Assembly: GCA_028698995.1 (NCBI GenBank)
Contig: JAQVVM010000030.1
Location: 1 to 53,903 of the forward strand
Length of the DNA stretch: 53,903 nt
Source: Bacteroidales bacterium
Lineage (GTDB): Bacteria; Bacteroidota; Bacteroidia; Bacteroidales; PXBB01
Direction of reading: 5' to 3'
This document shows, piece after piece, positions 35,070 through 45,600 of this stretch. Numbering within the stretch: position 1 is the stretch's first letter; the number at the start of each line of letters is the position of its first letter. The position numbers were made by a program, and so were the translations under genes. The notes beneath the pieces are model-generated. The model was not told where the DNA came from, did no database searches, and saw only the letters and a list, made by a program, of their open reading frames with translations.

Positions 35070-36314
35070 ATGCAAAAAAGAAAAAAACTTTATATATTTT
35101 CAATGCTGTTGCTTTCAGTGGCACTTGTTGTATTTTTGGTTTATCAAAAAATGATAAATAAAACGAACAGTTTAAATGAAGTAGTTGAAATTAACTTATT
35201 TGATGAATTTAATATTGACCTGAACTTGTATAATAAAATAAGCAAAACGGTCAAACAAAGTGAAACATTAGGAAAAATTCTAAATGATGAGGGAATTTCT
35301 TACAGCAAAATTGATGTAATTGAAAGAGCTTTAAGTCCAGAATACGATGTTCGCCAGATAAAAGAAGGAAATCCCTACCACTTATATTTTACAAATGATA
35401 CGAATGCAAGCTTTCATCATTTTATTTATGAAATATCTCAAACAGAATATTTTATCATTACATTTCAGGATTCTATAACAACTCAGGTTATTGAAAAAGA
35501 AGTTTGTACTAAGTTAGCCAAGGGCATGGGTATCATCACATCTTCATTATGGAATACGATGAAAGAAAGCAAATTAGATCCAAATTTAGCCATTAAACTT
35601 TCTGAAATTTACGCATGGGAGATTGATTTTTACCGCATTCAGAAAAATGATAAATTCAAAATTATTTTTGAAAAGAAATATGTTGGCTCAAAGCCTATCG
35701 GAAGCGGGAAAATTCGTGCAGCACAATTTACAAGTAGCGGAAAAGATTTTTATGCTTTCTTTTTTGAAAATGATAGCGTTAAAGATTATTTTAATCAAGA
35801 AACACAAAGTTTGCGAAAGACTTTTCTAAAAGCCCCATTAAAATTCTCACGTATAAGCTCCGGCTTCTCTACAAGCAGAAGACACCCTGTACTCAATACC
35901 AGACGACCACATTATGGTACAGATTACGCCGCACCCACCGGAACACCCATTATGGCAGTTGGTGATGGCGTTGTTACAGAAGCAAGGTATAAAGGAGGCA
36001 ACGGGAATTATGTTAAAATCAGACATAATTCAGTGTATGAAACCCAATACCTTCACATGTCACGTTTTGCTCATGGGATAAGACCTGGAGTTAGGGTTTC
36101 TCAGGGCGATGTGATCGGTTATGTTGGAATGACAGGCTTGGCTACCGGGCCTCATGTGTGTTTCAGATTCTGGAAAAACGGACAACAGGTAAATCATCTT
36201 AAAGAAGAATTTCCCCATGCAGAGCCTCTCGATTCCATATATCATGAAGAATTTTTTAAATTAAGGGACTTTGCTTTGGGTATGCTTGATAAAATGGTTT
36301 TTGAAAACGAATAA
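35070..36314 (+). CDS. M23-family peptidase-like protein with an altered zinc motif
   Basis: A 414-residue protein with one N-terminal membrane segment (about 8-27). The region at about 45-265 resembles the N-terminal part of OapA/NlpD-like murein endopeptidases (SETLGKILNDEGISYSKID). The C-terminal LytM/M23 domain (about 270-390) has HYGTD with zinc ligands His281 and Asp285, and LHM with His329. The final motif reads GPHVCFRF (His362, Cys364) where the family usually has HxH. Cys could replace the third zinc ligand, or the enzyme could be weakened. If active, it would cut peptide cross-links in peptidoglycan. Third gene of the DUF4831-Yip1-M23 set. Confidence 0.9.
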   Translation: MQKRKKLYIFSMLLLSVALVVFLVYQKMINKTNSLNEVVEINLFDEFNIDLNLYNKISKTVKQSETLGKILNDEGISYSKIDVIERALSPEYDVRQIKEGNPYHLYFTNDTNASFHHFIYEISQTEYFIITFQDSITTQVIEKEVCTKLAKGMGIITSSLWNTMKESKLDPNLAIKLSEIYAWEIDFYRIQKNDKFKIIFEKKYVGSKPIGSGKIRAAQFTSSGKDFYAFFFENDSVKDYFNQETQSLRKTFLKAPLKFSRISSGFSTSRRHPVLNTRRPHYGTDYAAPTGTPIMAVGDGVVTEARYKGGNGNYVKIRHNSVYETQYLHMSRFAHGIRPGVRVSQGDVIGYVGMTGLATGPHVCFRFWKNGQQVNHLKEEFPHAEPLDSIYHEEFFKLRDFALGMLDKMVFENE

Positions 36315-36346
36315 TCATTCCTAAATAAATATTTAAATCAGCTAAG

Positions 36347-37144
36347 ATGAGATATTTCTTCTTACTTCAACTTTTTATTCTATCACTTATCAATTCATTT
36401 GGTCAGAATATTAAACATATTGCAGCATACGATAATAACAGCACCACAACTAGTGGCTTATTTGCCATTGGCGATACTGCCATTTACAGGTACAGCTGGT
36501 ATTATCAGGAGTGGTTTCCATTATTAAACAACGGACTTGTACGATTTAATGATACGGTACAGTTAAATGCTTTTGCTGTTTATAATAATGAATCGAGTAA
36601 TTCAAGCGGTATTTTTGTTTTTTCGGATACAGCTGTTTTTAATTATAACTGGATTACAACTACCTGGTATCCTTTATCAAATGATGGACTTCCAAAAGTT
36701 AACCAAAAGCCAAATGTAAAAGCCCTTGCTGTTTATGGTCCCCCAGGCAGCAGTTCGAATAGCACTGTTTTTGTACTGACGGATACTGCTGTGTTCAGGT
36801 ATTCATGGTCTTTTCAAAATTGGAGCCCCTTGTCTAACACAGGTCTGAATACCTTTTTAAATGATAAAGAAAGCTTTCAGGAATTAAGGGTTAGTGCTTT
36901 CCCAAATCCCTGTTCAGCAGAATTAAATTTGGAGATACTACTACCAGCTAGTAGCTCAGGAGATGTTGAGGTGGCAGTTTTTGATTTTCAAGGACGCATA
37001 ATTGGCACAGAAAAGTTTGTTGTTGGAATGAATGCGACTTCAATTATTAAACCAGATATAAGCAAACTTGCTGCAGGTCTTTACTTCTTTGAGGTATATG
37101 ATGGTGCCAATATTAAAATATTGAAAGTGATGCATATAGAATAG
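36347..37144 (+). CDS. T9SS-sorted protein with three internal repeats
   Basis: A 265-residue secreted protein. After the signal peptide (about 1-19, ending SLINSFGQ) come three repeats of about 46 residues (roughly 22-66, 67-113 and 114-160). Each has an (A/L)AxY opening, a SSG/SNS turn, a D-TA-(I/V)-(Y/F) strand, (Y/N)(S/N)W and WxPL followed by (N/S)(N/D)(D/T)GL. They look like three blades or strands of one beta structure. The C-terminus is a T9SS type A sorting domain (VSAFPNPCSAELNLEI; DISKLAAGLYFFEVYDG). No enzyme motif is seen, and I do not recognise the repeat. It starts 32 bp after the M23 gene. Confidence 0.82.
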   Translation: MRYFFLLQLFILSLINSFGQNIKHIAAYDNNSTTTSGLFAIGDTAIYRYSWYYQEWFPLLNNGLVRFNDTVQLNAFAVYNNESSNSSGIFVFSDTAVFNYNWITTTWYPLSNDGLPKVNQKPNVKALAVYGPPGSSSNSTVFVLTDTAVFRYSWSFQNWSPLSNTGLNTFLNDKESFQELRVSAFPNPCSAELNLEILLPASSSGDVEVAVFDFQGRIIGTEKFVVGMNATSIIKPDISKLAAGLYFFEVYDGANIKILKVMHIE

Positions 37145-37320
37145 TACACTATTTATATTAAAAGTTAATGATTAATTACATTTCTTAGCAAGGCTTTTAT
37201 CTAAAATGAATCTAAATTGTAAAAGAAACATGAAAAATTTTTTTATTTATTAAAAATGCTATAATTTTACATATTGCAATTTAATTGAATTAGTCTAACA
37301 TTTATTTAAACTCACGTATT

Positions 37321-37791
37321 ATGAAAAAGAGTAACTTCTTCCTATTTTTTACATTTGTAATTTTCAATTTTTGTATTTATGCCGTTCAAGCACAAAATCA
37401 GATTGTATTTGTTTTTGAAGCACCGGAAGGCGAAGAAATTATTAAGGAAGACCATAACCTTCATGAAAAGTCATGTGTTTTTTGGGTCAGAGGTCTAGAA
37501 ACTACAGATGAGGTTTCAGCTTTTGTTGAAAAAGCCATGGCCATCAACGGGGTAAAATTATTCAGTATTTCAGAAACTGTTCAGGATGGACAACGTACCG
37601 GCAGTGGCACTTTTGATGGCTGCTCAAGTCTTGAGTTCTTTCAGAAATTTCTAACTGATACTGGTGTTGGTAAACTTTTAATAAATGGACAGGAACTAAC
37701 TCCAGATGAGTTACATACCGTTTGGAAAAGCCGTCAGGGAAATCAGAGTGAAAGTCCTACCAACCCATCTCCAGAGCTTTTACATAACTAA
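37321..37791 (+). CDS. Small secreted protein of unknown function
   Basis: A 156-residue protein with signal peptide (about 1-24, ending YAVQAQ). The mature part is acidic and predicted to alternate beta strands and helices: QIVFVFEAPEGEEI, a CVFWVRGLETTDEVSAFVEK beta-alpha unit, GVKLFSISETVQDGQRTGSG, and a second unit ending GVGKLLINGQELTPDELH. That order resembles a ferredoxin-like fold (as in heavy-metal-associated domains), but the CxxC metal motif is absent; two cysteines are at about 57 and 101. The C-terminal tail is short and polar. I do not recognise the family. It has its own 176-bp upstream gap and ends just before lepA, which converges. Confidence 0.7.
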   Translation: MKKSNFFLFFTFVIFNFCIYAVQAQNQIVFVFEAPEGEEIIKEDHNLHEKSCVFWVRGLETTDEVSAFVEKAMAINGVKLFSISETVQDGQRTGSGTFDGCSSLEFFQKFLTDTGVGKLLINGQELTPDELHTVWKSRQGNQSESPTNPSPELLHN

Positions 37792-37800
37792 TAGAAGAAT

Positions 37801-37825
37801 ATTAAACTAGGATTAGTCTAATTTT
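37801..37825. terminator. Possible bidirectional hairpin between the small secreted protein and lepA
   Basis: ATTAAACTA and TAGTCTAAT form a 9-bp stem with one mismatch around GGAT, followed by TTTT on the plus strand. It overlaps the lepA stop codon. The short T-run makes it a weak terminator at best. Confidence 0.3.
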
Positions 37826-39600
37826 AAAACAGCCATAAAGGCTGATTGTGGTATTTCTACATTGCCCACTTGTTTCATCCTCTTTTTGCCTTTTTTCTGT
37901 TTTTCAAGAAGTTTGCGTTTTCTGGTTATATCACCTCCATAACATTTGGCTGTAACATCTTTTCGCAAAGCTTTAACGGTTTCTCTGGCAATGATTTTTG
38001 CACCTATACTTGCCTGAATAGCAATATCAAATTGCTGGCGTGGTATAAGTTGACGTAATTTTTCACAAATTTTCTTCCCCAATGAGTAGGCGTTATCCTT
38101 ATGAATCAATGCAGATAAAGCATCAACGGGTTCAGCATTAAGAAGAATATCAAGTTTAATAAGTTTTGATTCCCTATATTCAAGTGGGTGATAATCAAAT
38201 GAAGCATAGCCACGGGAGATGGTTTTTAATTTGTCATAAAAATCAAAAACTATTTCAGCCAAAGGCATCTCAAAAGTTAGCTCAACTCGGTCAGTAGTTA
38301 AATATACCTGATTTTTAATGATTCCTCTTTTGTCAATACATAAAGACAAAACAGAGCCAATGTAATCGGATTTGGTAATAACCTGAGCTTTTATATATGG
38401 TTCTTCTATCTTTTCGAGTTTGCTCTGGTCAGGCAAATCAGAAGGGTTGTTCACGGTGATAATGTCTCCTTTTGTGGTATATGCAATATATGAAACATTA
38501 GGAACTGTTGTAACCACTGTCATGTCAAATTCTCTTTCAAGTCTTTCCTGAACAATTTCCATGTGTAGCATCCCAAGGAATCCGCAGCGGAATCCAAAAC
38601 CAAGTGCAGCTGAAGCTTCGGGTTGAAAGGTAAGAGAGGCATCGTTAAGCTGAAGTTTTTCCATTGACGATCTTAATTCTTCAAACTCCTCAGCCACAAC
38701 AGGGTAAATTCCTGCAAAGACCATGGGTTTTACTTCTTCAAAGCCTTTAATAGCTTTCTCACAAGGTCTGTTGATATGTGTGATGGTATCACCTACTTTT
38801 ACCTCTTTAGCTTCCTTAATGCCGGAAATTATATAACCAACATTACCTGCCGAGATATTAGGCGTCGGTTTCTGTTCTAATTTCAGGATCCCTACTTCTT
38901 CAGCAATATATTCCTTTTTTGTAGCTAAAAATTTGACTTTGTCGTTTTTATTTAAAGTACCATTAAATATCCTGAAATAAGCAATGATGCCTCTATAAGA
39001 GTTATAAACAGAATCAAAAATCATGGCTTGTAATGGGGCTTCAGGGTCTCCTGATGGAGCAGGCACTCTTTCGACAATAGCATCTAAAATTTCATAAACC
39101 CCATACCCTGTCTTTCCGCTGGCTTCTATAATGTCTTCTTCTTTGCATCCTATTAAATCAACTATTTGTTCTTTAACCTCATGAATCATAGCACTGGGTA
39201 AATCAATTTTATTTACTACAGGGATAATTTCAAGATTATTATCAAGAGCCTGATAAAGAACAGAAATTGTTTGAGCTTCAATGCCTTGAGCAGCATCCAC
39301 TATTAAGAGAGCTCCCTCGCATGCAGATATAGAACGGGAAACTTCGTACGAAAAATCAACATGTCCGGGGGTGTCAATAAGATTCAGAATGTAATTTTCG
39401 TCCTCATATTCGTAATTCATTTGAATGGCATGGCTTTTAATGGTAATACCACGCTCCCTTTCCAAATCCATGTCGTCGAGAGTCTGCTCTTTAATTTCTT
39501 TACCAGTTATCGTATTGGTGAACTCTAAAAGCCTATCCGCCAATGTGCTTTTGCCATGGTCAATATGAGCAATTATACAAAAATTACGAATGTTTTTCAT
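37813..39600 (-). CDS. lepA: Elongation factor 4 (LepA GTPase)
   Basis: A 595-residue translational GTPase that binds ribosomes and affects elongation or ribosome assembly. The N-terminus [20 protein letters not shown] contains the P-loop (AHIDHGKS). Also visible are switch [19 protein letters not shown], and NKIDLPSA for guanine recognition. The LepA-specific C-terminal domain ends with [20 protein letters not shown] and [20 protein letters not shown]. It is full length and unbroken. The ATG at 39600 is fixed by the conserved N-terminus and lies only 5 bases after a -7 promoter element, so the transcript may have almost no leader. Confidence 0.98.
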   Translation of the reverse strand: MKNIRNFCIIAHIDHGKSTLADRLLEFTNTITGKEIKEQTLDDMDLERERGITIKSHAIQMNYEYEDENYILNLIDTPGHVDFSYEVSRSISACEGALLIVDAAQGIEAQTISVLYQALDNNLEIIPVVNKIDLPSAMIHEVKEQIVDLIGCKEEDIIEASGKTGYGVYEILDAIVERVPAPSGDPEAPLQAMIFDSVYNSYRGIIAYFRIFNGTLNKNDKVKFLATKKEYIAEEVGILKLEQKPTPNISAGNVGYIISGIKEAKEVKVGDTITHINRPCEKAIKGFEEVKPMVFAGIYPVVAEEFEELRSSMEKLQLNDASLTFQPEASAALGFGFRCGFLGMLHMEIVQERLEREFDMTVVTTVPNVSYIAYTTKGDIITVNNPSDLPDQSKLEKIEEPYIKAQVITKSDYIGSVLSLCIDKRGIIKNQVYLTTDRVELTFEMPLAEIVFDFYDKLKTISRGYASFDYHPLEYRESKLIKLDILLNAEPVDALSALIHKDNAYSLGKKICEKLRQLIPRQQFDIAIQASIGAKIIARETVKALRKDVTAKCYGGDITRKRKLLEKQKKGKKRMKQVGNVEIPQSAFMAVLKLD

Positions 39601-39605
39601 GGCCG

Positions 39606-39613
39606 CAAAATTA
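39606..39613 (-). promoter_or_regulatory. Candidate -7 element immediately before lepA
   Basis: The minus strand reads TAATTTTG, an exact TAnnTTTG match, with only CGGCC between it and the ATG. With the usual 5-7 base distance to the transcription start, the mRNA would begin at or next to the start codon. No clear -33 element is seen. Confidence 0.35.
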
Positions 39614-39819
39614 CAATATTATTTGGATTTTTTATTTTGTTATTAAAATGTTAATTATAATTAAAAAATTTTTCTTTTCTAAGCTGCAAATATTTAAAAA
39701 ACAATATATTAAGATTGTTTCTGTAAATTATAAAACGTTTTTTTGAAGAAAATTAAATAGTGTCATTAAACTATCTAAACTTAGATGTGTCAAAAAAGGG
39801 TAATTTTGAAAAAAAAAAT

Positions 39820-42324
39820 ATGAGGGATTTAGGTAGAATAGTAGTTATTTGTTGTATTACATTATTATTACAAGTCACATTAACAGCACAACCCGGCAGT
39901 GGAAGGGGCCCTGGTGGACAGGATGCACGAATTGGTGAATTGAGAGGTGTCTTAAAAGACAAAGTCACCCAAAATGCCATTCCTTTTGCCAATGTGGTCA
40001 TTTACAGACAAAATGATTCCACCGTAGTTGACGGCACTATCACCAATGATAATGGTTTGTTTGAATTTAAACAGCTCCCTTTTGGTAGGTTCTATCTCCA
40101 AATTCAATATGTAGGTTACCCACCCTACAGCATTGATTCAGTATTTATTCGTCCGAGAGAACCCAATCTAAATCTTGGTATTGTTGAATTGGAATTTGCT
40201 TCGATTGCACTTGATGAAGTGGTTATCACAGGACAGAAATCAGCACTCGAATTTAACTTAGACCGCAGGGTTATAAATATCGATCAGAACATAGCTGCAA
40301 ATAGCAGTACTGTTGCTGAGATCATGCAAACCATTCCTTCGGTTTCGGTTGATATTGATGGCAATGTAAGTCTGCGTGGTTCAAGTAATGTGATTATTCT
40401 TGTTGATGGACGTCCTTCAATGCTTACTAGCCTCGATCAGATGCCGGCGAATATGGTGGAAAGTATTGAACTTATAACTAACCCCTCTGCCAGATATGAT
40501 CCTGATGGCACATCCGGAATGATAAATATTGTACTTAAGAAGAAAAGGGAACCTGGCTATAACGGTATGTTTTCTGTAAATTTAGGTACCGGAAACAAAT
40601 TAATGAGCTCCTTAAACTTTAATTACCGCCAAAATAAACTGAATTTGTTTGTAGATTTAAATATGAGATTTTTTTCTATGAAAGGTTATAGTCTGTCGGA
40701 CAGGGAAAATTCTTTTAATGATACCACCGTCACCCTTATTCAGGATCAGACTAATATAAGAGATGGTAATTTTAATAATTTCAGAGCAGGATTCGATTAT
40801 TTTTTTAACAGTAAAAACACTTTGAGTTTCTCAGCTAATGTTAACATTAGAAAATTCAATTATGAACAGGATAACTCATATAAGAATTATTTTGAAACAG
40901 CAGGTGCAGAAAACTTAACAAACTATTTTACCCAAAATTCAGTGAGTGAAAGTCCTGGATTAGGAAAGGAATTCGGACTGAATTATAAAAAAACATTTGA
41001 CAGAAATATTCAGGAACTTACAATCGATTTTTTTTATTCAGATTCAGACAGAAACAGTTATAACTTATTGACAAAAAAGTTTTATAATAACAATCTGGAA
41101 CCGGCAAATATTGATGATTTTATTCAGAATATTGAGAATTTTTCAACGAGGGAAAATGTTACAGGTCAGCTTAATTACGTACAACCGGTTGGTAATGGAG
41201 GTAGAATTGAAACAGGTTATAAGTTCTCTTTGAACAACAACACAATGAATTATATCATGCTGGAATACAATCATGCAAATGATTCCTGGGTAAATGATAC
41301 ACTTGCTTCAAACGAATTTATCTTCGAAGAGCAGCTTCATTCAGGATATTTTATTTATTCAAACACTATTAAAGAGAAATTTAAATATCAAGCCGGCTTA
41401 AGAGCTGAACAAGCATTTATAGCAGGCAATCAGCTTACTATGAATGAACAGTTTAAACGTGATTATTTTAATTTATTTCCAAGTGTACATCTTAAATACG
41501 ACAATTCAGAAAGACACTCTTACTCGTTGAGTTATAGCAGAAGGGTAAACCGTCCCGGGTCTAGAGTTATGAACCCATTTATCAATTATTCGGACCCTAT
41601 AAACTTAAGTAAAGGCAATCCTAATTTAAACCCGGAATTTATAAACTCCTATGAGTTGGGTTATTCTTTTTTCTATAAAAAGACTGCTGTCAATGCGAAC
41701 ATATTTTACAGAAATACGGATGGCATAGTTTCACAGGTCATGACAATTGAGAATAACAGCTTAACAAGTATGACAACTTACGAGAATATTAATAAAGAAG
41801 AGTCTTATGGAATAGAATTTATTGTGTCGCAAGATTTATTCAGGTGGTGGAAACTCAATGCCAATTACAGTCATTACCGTACCCAGTTGTATGGACAGAA
41901 TATTAGTACCGTGGCAAACGACAACATCACATGGGAACTTAAGATTAATTCAACTATGAAATTTCCAAAGAGCTTTGATGTATTGACTACTTTTAATTAT
42001 GAATCACCTGAAATAACCACAGGAGGAATGTCAAATTATCACATGGAACAAGCCGGCGGTATAGGTATTAGAAGCGCCCATTACACCCTCGATTTTTCAA
42101 TGAAAAAAGGTGTTTTTAAAGACAAGGGCAGCATTACTTTAAGTTTGCGTGATGCTTTAAAATCGAATAAACATGATATTATTACTTATGGTGATAATTA
42201 TTATTCTTCTGTTCAAAGTCACCGCGACAGCAGGGTTTTATTTTTAGGTTTTTCATACCGCATAAACGAATATAAAAAGCGAAGAGACAAACCACAAACA
42301 GATGGTTTGGAAGAGATTGAATAA
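39820..42324 (+). CDS. TonB-dependent receptor-like outer-membrane beta-barrel protein
   Basis: An 834-residue protein of the Bacteroidota outer-membrane barrel family (OMP_b-brl_3 type). The start at 39820 gives the signal peptide MRDLGRIVVICCITLLLQVT; a GTG 60 bp upstream is unlikely. Order: a CarboxypepD_reg-like domain (about 45-125, GVLKDKVTQNAIPFANVVIY and GYPPYSIDSV); a plug domain (about 140-235, VAEIMQTIPSVSVDIDGNVS, IILVDGRPSM, SIELITNPSARYDPDGTSG); then a long barrel to the end. No SusD partner is adjacent. Such proteins often import or bind ligands with TonB, but this subfamily's substrates are unknown. It reads away from lepA. Confidence 0.88.
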   Translation: MRDLGRIVVICCITLLLQVTLTAQPGSGRGPGGQDARIGELRGVLKDKVTQNAIPFANVVIYRQNDSTVVDGTITNDNGLFEFKQLPFGRFYLQIQYVGYPPYSIDSVFIRPREPNLNLGIVELEFASIALDEVVITGQKSALEFNLDRRVINIDQNIAANSSTVAEIMQTIPSVSVDIDGNVSLRGSSNVIILVDGRPSMLTSLDQMPANMVESIELITNPSARYDPDGTSGMINIVLKKKREPGYNGMFSVNLGTGNKLMSSLNFNYRQNKLNLFVDLNMRFFSMKGYSLSDRENSFNDTTVTLIQDQTNIRDGNFNNFRAGFDYFFNSKNTLSFSANVNIRKFNYEQDNSYKNYFETAGAENLTNYFTQNSVSESPGLGKEFGLNYKKTFDRNIQELTIDFFYSDSDRNSYNLLTKKFYNNNLEPANIDDFIQNIENFSTRENVTGQLNYVQPVGNGGRIETGYKFSLNNNTMNYIMLEYNHANDSWVNDTLASNEFIFEEQLHSGYFIYSNTIKEKFKYQAGLRAEQAFIAGNQLTMNEQFKRDYFNLFPSVHLKYDNSERHSYSLSYSRRVNRPGSRVMNPFINYSDPINLSKGNPNLNPEFINSYELGYSFFYKKTAVNANIFYRNTDGIVSQVMTIENNSLTSMTTYENINKEESYGIEFIVSQDLFRWWKLNANYSHYRTQLYGQNISTVANDNITWELKINSTMKFPKSFDVLTTFNYESPEITTGGMSNYHMEQAGGIGIRSAHYTLDFSMKKGVFKDKGSITLSLRDALKSNKHDIITYGDNYYSSVQSHRDSRVLFLGFSYRINEYKKRRDKPQTDGLEEIE

Positions 42325-42434
42325 TTTTTTTTAAATATATATCTTTTTATTTGATTTGTTTAGATGTGTAAAACTATGGTTTATAAGTGTAAACATTTTT
42401 ATTTATTTTCAGCTTTAATTTCACCTCATTTTTA

Positions 42435-42465
42435 TTGAAAATTTTTAAAAAATAATGTATATTTG
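42435..42465 (+). promoter_or_regulatory. Promoter of the secreted subtilase gene
   Basis: TTG (42435-42437), a 20-bp spacer and TATATTTG (42458-42465) match the Bacteroidota consensus. The transcript would start near 42470, giving a leader of about 135 nt before the ATG at 42604. Confidence 0.5.
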
Positions 42466-42482
42466 AACTTTAATATTATTCT

Positions 42483-42539
42483 ATGAGAAGTCTCCAGCTT
42501 TTCTTTTTCTTTATGTTTTATTTTATTAACGAAACATAA
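42483..42539 (+). CDS. Possible 18-residue upstream reading frame in the subtilase leader
   Basis: Within the predicted leader, an ATG starts an 18-codon frame (MRSLQLFFFFMFYFINET) that stops at 42539, 64 bp before the subtilase. It resembles a short hydrophobic leader peptide. T-rich DNA produces such frames easily, so this is only a candidate. Confidence 0.15.
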   Translation: MRSLQLFFFFMFYFINET

Positions 42540-42603
42540 AAGGGTATTACTTATAATGGTTAATTCCTTTCTAGTTAATAAAAATTAAAAATCAAATTAT
42601 TTT

Positions 42604-45600
42604 ATGAAATATTTACATTTATTATTAGTATCCTTTGTCTTGTTGTATTCTGTTAATTTGCAGTCACAAACAGTTTCTCCTTATTATCTTGATGGGGAAA
42701 TTTATGTAAAATTTAAGAATGAGCACCCTCTTAATGTACCAACAGACAGATTTGGTGAAATTAATTTCAGATCTATAGAATTCCTTTCCGATTTATCTGA
42801 ACAATTTGAAATCACAAGAGTTTATAAATCGTTTTATTTTTCAAAAGATTATAACCTTCTTCAAACAGTAAGGATTGAATTTGGGAAAGCGGAACATGTA
42901 ATGGATTTAATCCGTGAAATACAATCTTTACCATCAATTGAGTATGCAGAACCGGTACCATATTTGCAAAATTGCCTGACCCCTAATGATATGGGTACCA
43001 ATAATGTGTCGAATGGCACGTGGCATTTGTATAAAATAAATGCACAACAGGCTTGGGATATATCTACCGGTAGCACTAATGTTAAGGTGGCAGTTGTTGA
43101 TAATGCTGTTCAAACTAATCACCCCGACTTAGCTGCAAATATGTTGGCCGGATGGGATGTTGCAGACAATGATAATGATCCCAATCCTCCTGCAACTACT
43201 TGGGACCATGGTACGCACGTAGCCGGTATAGCTTCTGCAGCCACTAATAATGGGGTAGGAGTGGCTTCAATTGGTTACACTGTTAAAATTATTCCTGTAA
43301 AATCTACAAACTCAAACACAAACATTTCTCATGGCTACGAAGGAGTTACCTGGGCCGCCAATAACGGTGCAGATGTTATCAACATGTCATGGGGTGGCGA
43401 GGGAAGCAGTACAACAGCTTTAAATGTTATAAATGCGGCATATAATCTGGGTTGTGTTTTAATTGCAGCAGCTGGTAACAGTGGCGATGACGGAAACCCC
43501 GTTTTTTATCCTGCCGCTTATGCTAACTGTATTGCTGTTGCAAACACCACTTCTACCGATGCCAAAGCCGCTTCCTCCCAATATGGCACATGGGTTGATG
43601 TAGCAGCACCAGGCACAAGTATCAAAAGTAGTATCCCTACCAGTTCATATGCTGTTTTTTCTGGTACTTCCATGGCTTCTCCTTTAGTTGCAGGTTTATG
43701 TGGACTGATGCTTTCTGTAAATCCCAGCCTTACACAAACACAGGTGAGAACTTGTCTGCTTAATTCTGTTGATAATATTGATGCTCAAAATCCATCGTAT
43801 ATCGGTCAAATTGGTTCCGGACGTATCAATGCCTATCAGGCCCTGGTTTGTGTAAATGCCACGGTTAATGCTCTTGATGCAGGTATTTCTTCCATAATAG
43901 CTCCCGGCTCAACTTTATGTGCGGCTTCTTATACCCCCATTGTGAAACTGAAAAATTTCGGGTCCACTACGCTTACAACTGCTGCAATTAAATACAAGGT
44001 TGACAATGGCTCACTACTAAATTACAATTGGAATGGAAGCTTAACCTCAAACAGTGAAGTGAATGTTACTCTTCCCACTTTAACCGCCACCCAGGGAAGT
44101 CATACTTTTAAAGCTTATACCACTCTTCCTAATAATGGGACTGATCAGAATAATGCAAACGATACACTGGCAACCACTTTTTATTATTATGGCAGTGGTC
44201 TTTCACTTCCTTTTACTGAAAATTTTGAATCAAATTCTTTTGCTACCAACAACTGGACTATTACCAACCCCGATAACAGTATTACCTGGAGCATAGAGAC
44301 TACTGCAGGGGCAATCCCTGGTGATAAATCGGCAAAATTGGATTTTTATAATTACTCTACAGCAGGAGAAAGAGATGGACTGCAAACACCTCCCCTAAAT
44401 TTCACAGGTTATTCTTCAGCCTCACTTACATTTCACCATGCCTACCGTCGTTATGATCAAACAGCAACAGATTCTTTAATAATATATGTGTCAACTGATT
44501 GCGGTACTACTTTTCCCTATCGTGTATTAGCTAAAGGTGAAAACGGACAGGGTGTTTTTGCAACAACATCAACTTCAACAGCAGAATTTACTCCCACCAT
44601 AGATACAGTTTGGTGTTTTGCAGGTACTATTGGCTCAGCATGTTATACTGTAGATTTAAGTGCTTATGTGGGAAACCCAAAGGTTATTATCAAATTTGAA
44701 GGATATAACAACTATCAAAATAACCTTTATCTCGATAATATAAATATCACCGGCGTCCAGGCCAGTACACCACCAACTCCAAATTTTACGGCTAACAAAA
44801 CAAATATCTGCAAAGGAGATACCGTTACTTTTACTGACCTATCAACACCTGCGGCTACTACATGGACTTGGACCTTCCCCGGAGGTACTCCTTCTTCATC
44901 AAATTTACAGAATCCAACTGTCATTTACAACACAGCAGGTAATTATAACGTAACTCTCTTAGCCGGTAATACTGCCGGAAGCAACACCCTTACCAATAAT
45001 AACTATATAACCGTCAATGCTTTACCAACAGTTCCTACTATTACTCAGAATGTCAATATCCTTTCAACTTCAGCTACAAATGTAACTTATGAATGGTTTC
45101 TAAATGGAGTTGCCATCCCCAATTCAAACACATCAAGTATTACAGCTACAGTATCCGGTGCTTACACCGTGCAGGTTACTAATACAAGCGGTTGTAAGGC
45201 GACCTCTGTGGCATTAAACTTTATAGGTACTAATCCTTATGATGCAGGAATAACAGTTGTTACAAACCCTACAGGGACCATTTGTTCTGGTTCTATTGTT
45301 CCAGTTGTAACAATTAAAAATTTCGGAACACAGACATTAACCTCTGCTGTAATTAAGTACCGTATTGACAATGGAACCCTTAATACTTTTAACTGGACAG
45401 GTTCTTTAACCACCAACAATACTGCCAGCGTTACCTTAAATACTATCAATACAACGGCAGGAGCACATGTTTTTAAAACATATACCACATTGCCCAACGG
45501 TTATACGGATACCAATACTTCAAACGATACGATCACATCAAACTTTACAGTAAGCGCTTCAGGTGCATCTTTACCTTTTACAGAGAATTTTCAGAGTGGT

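Noticed and set aside
39760..39819. Upstream GTG extension of the outer-membrane barrel gene
   Set aside because: The ATG at 39820 gives a proper signal peptide, and the extension adds charged residues before it.
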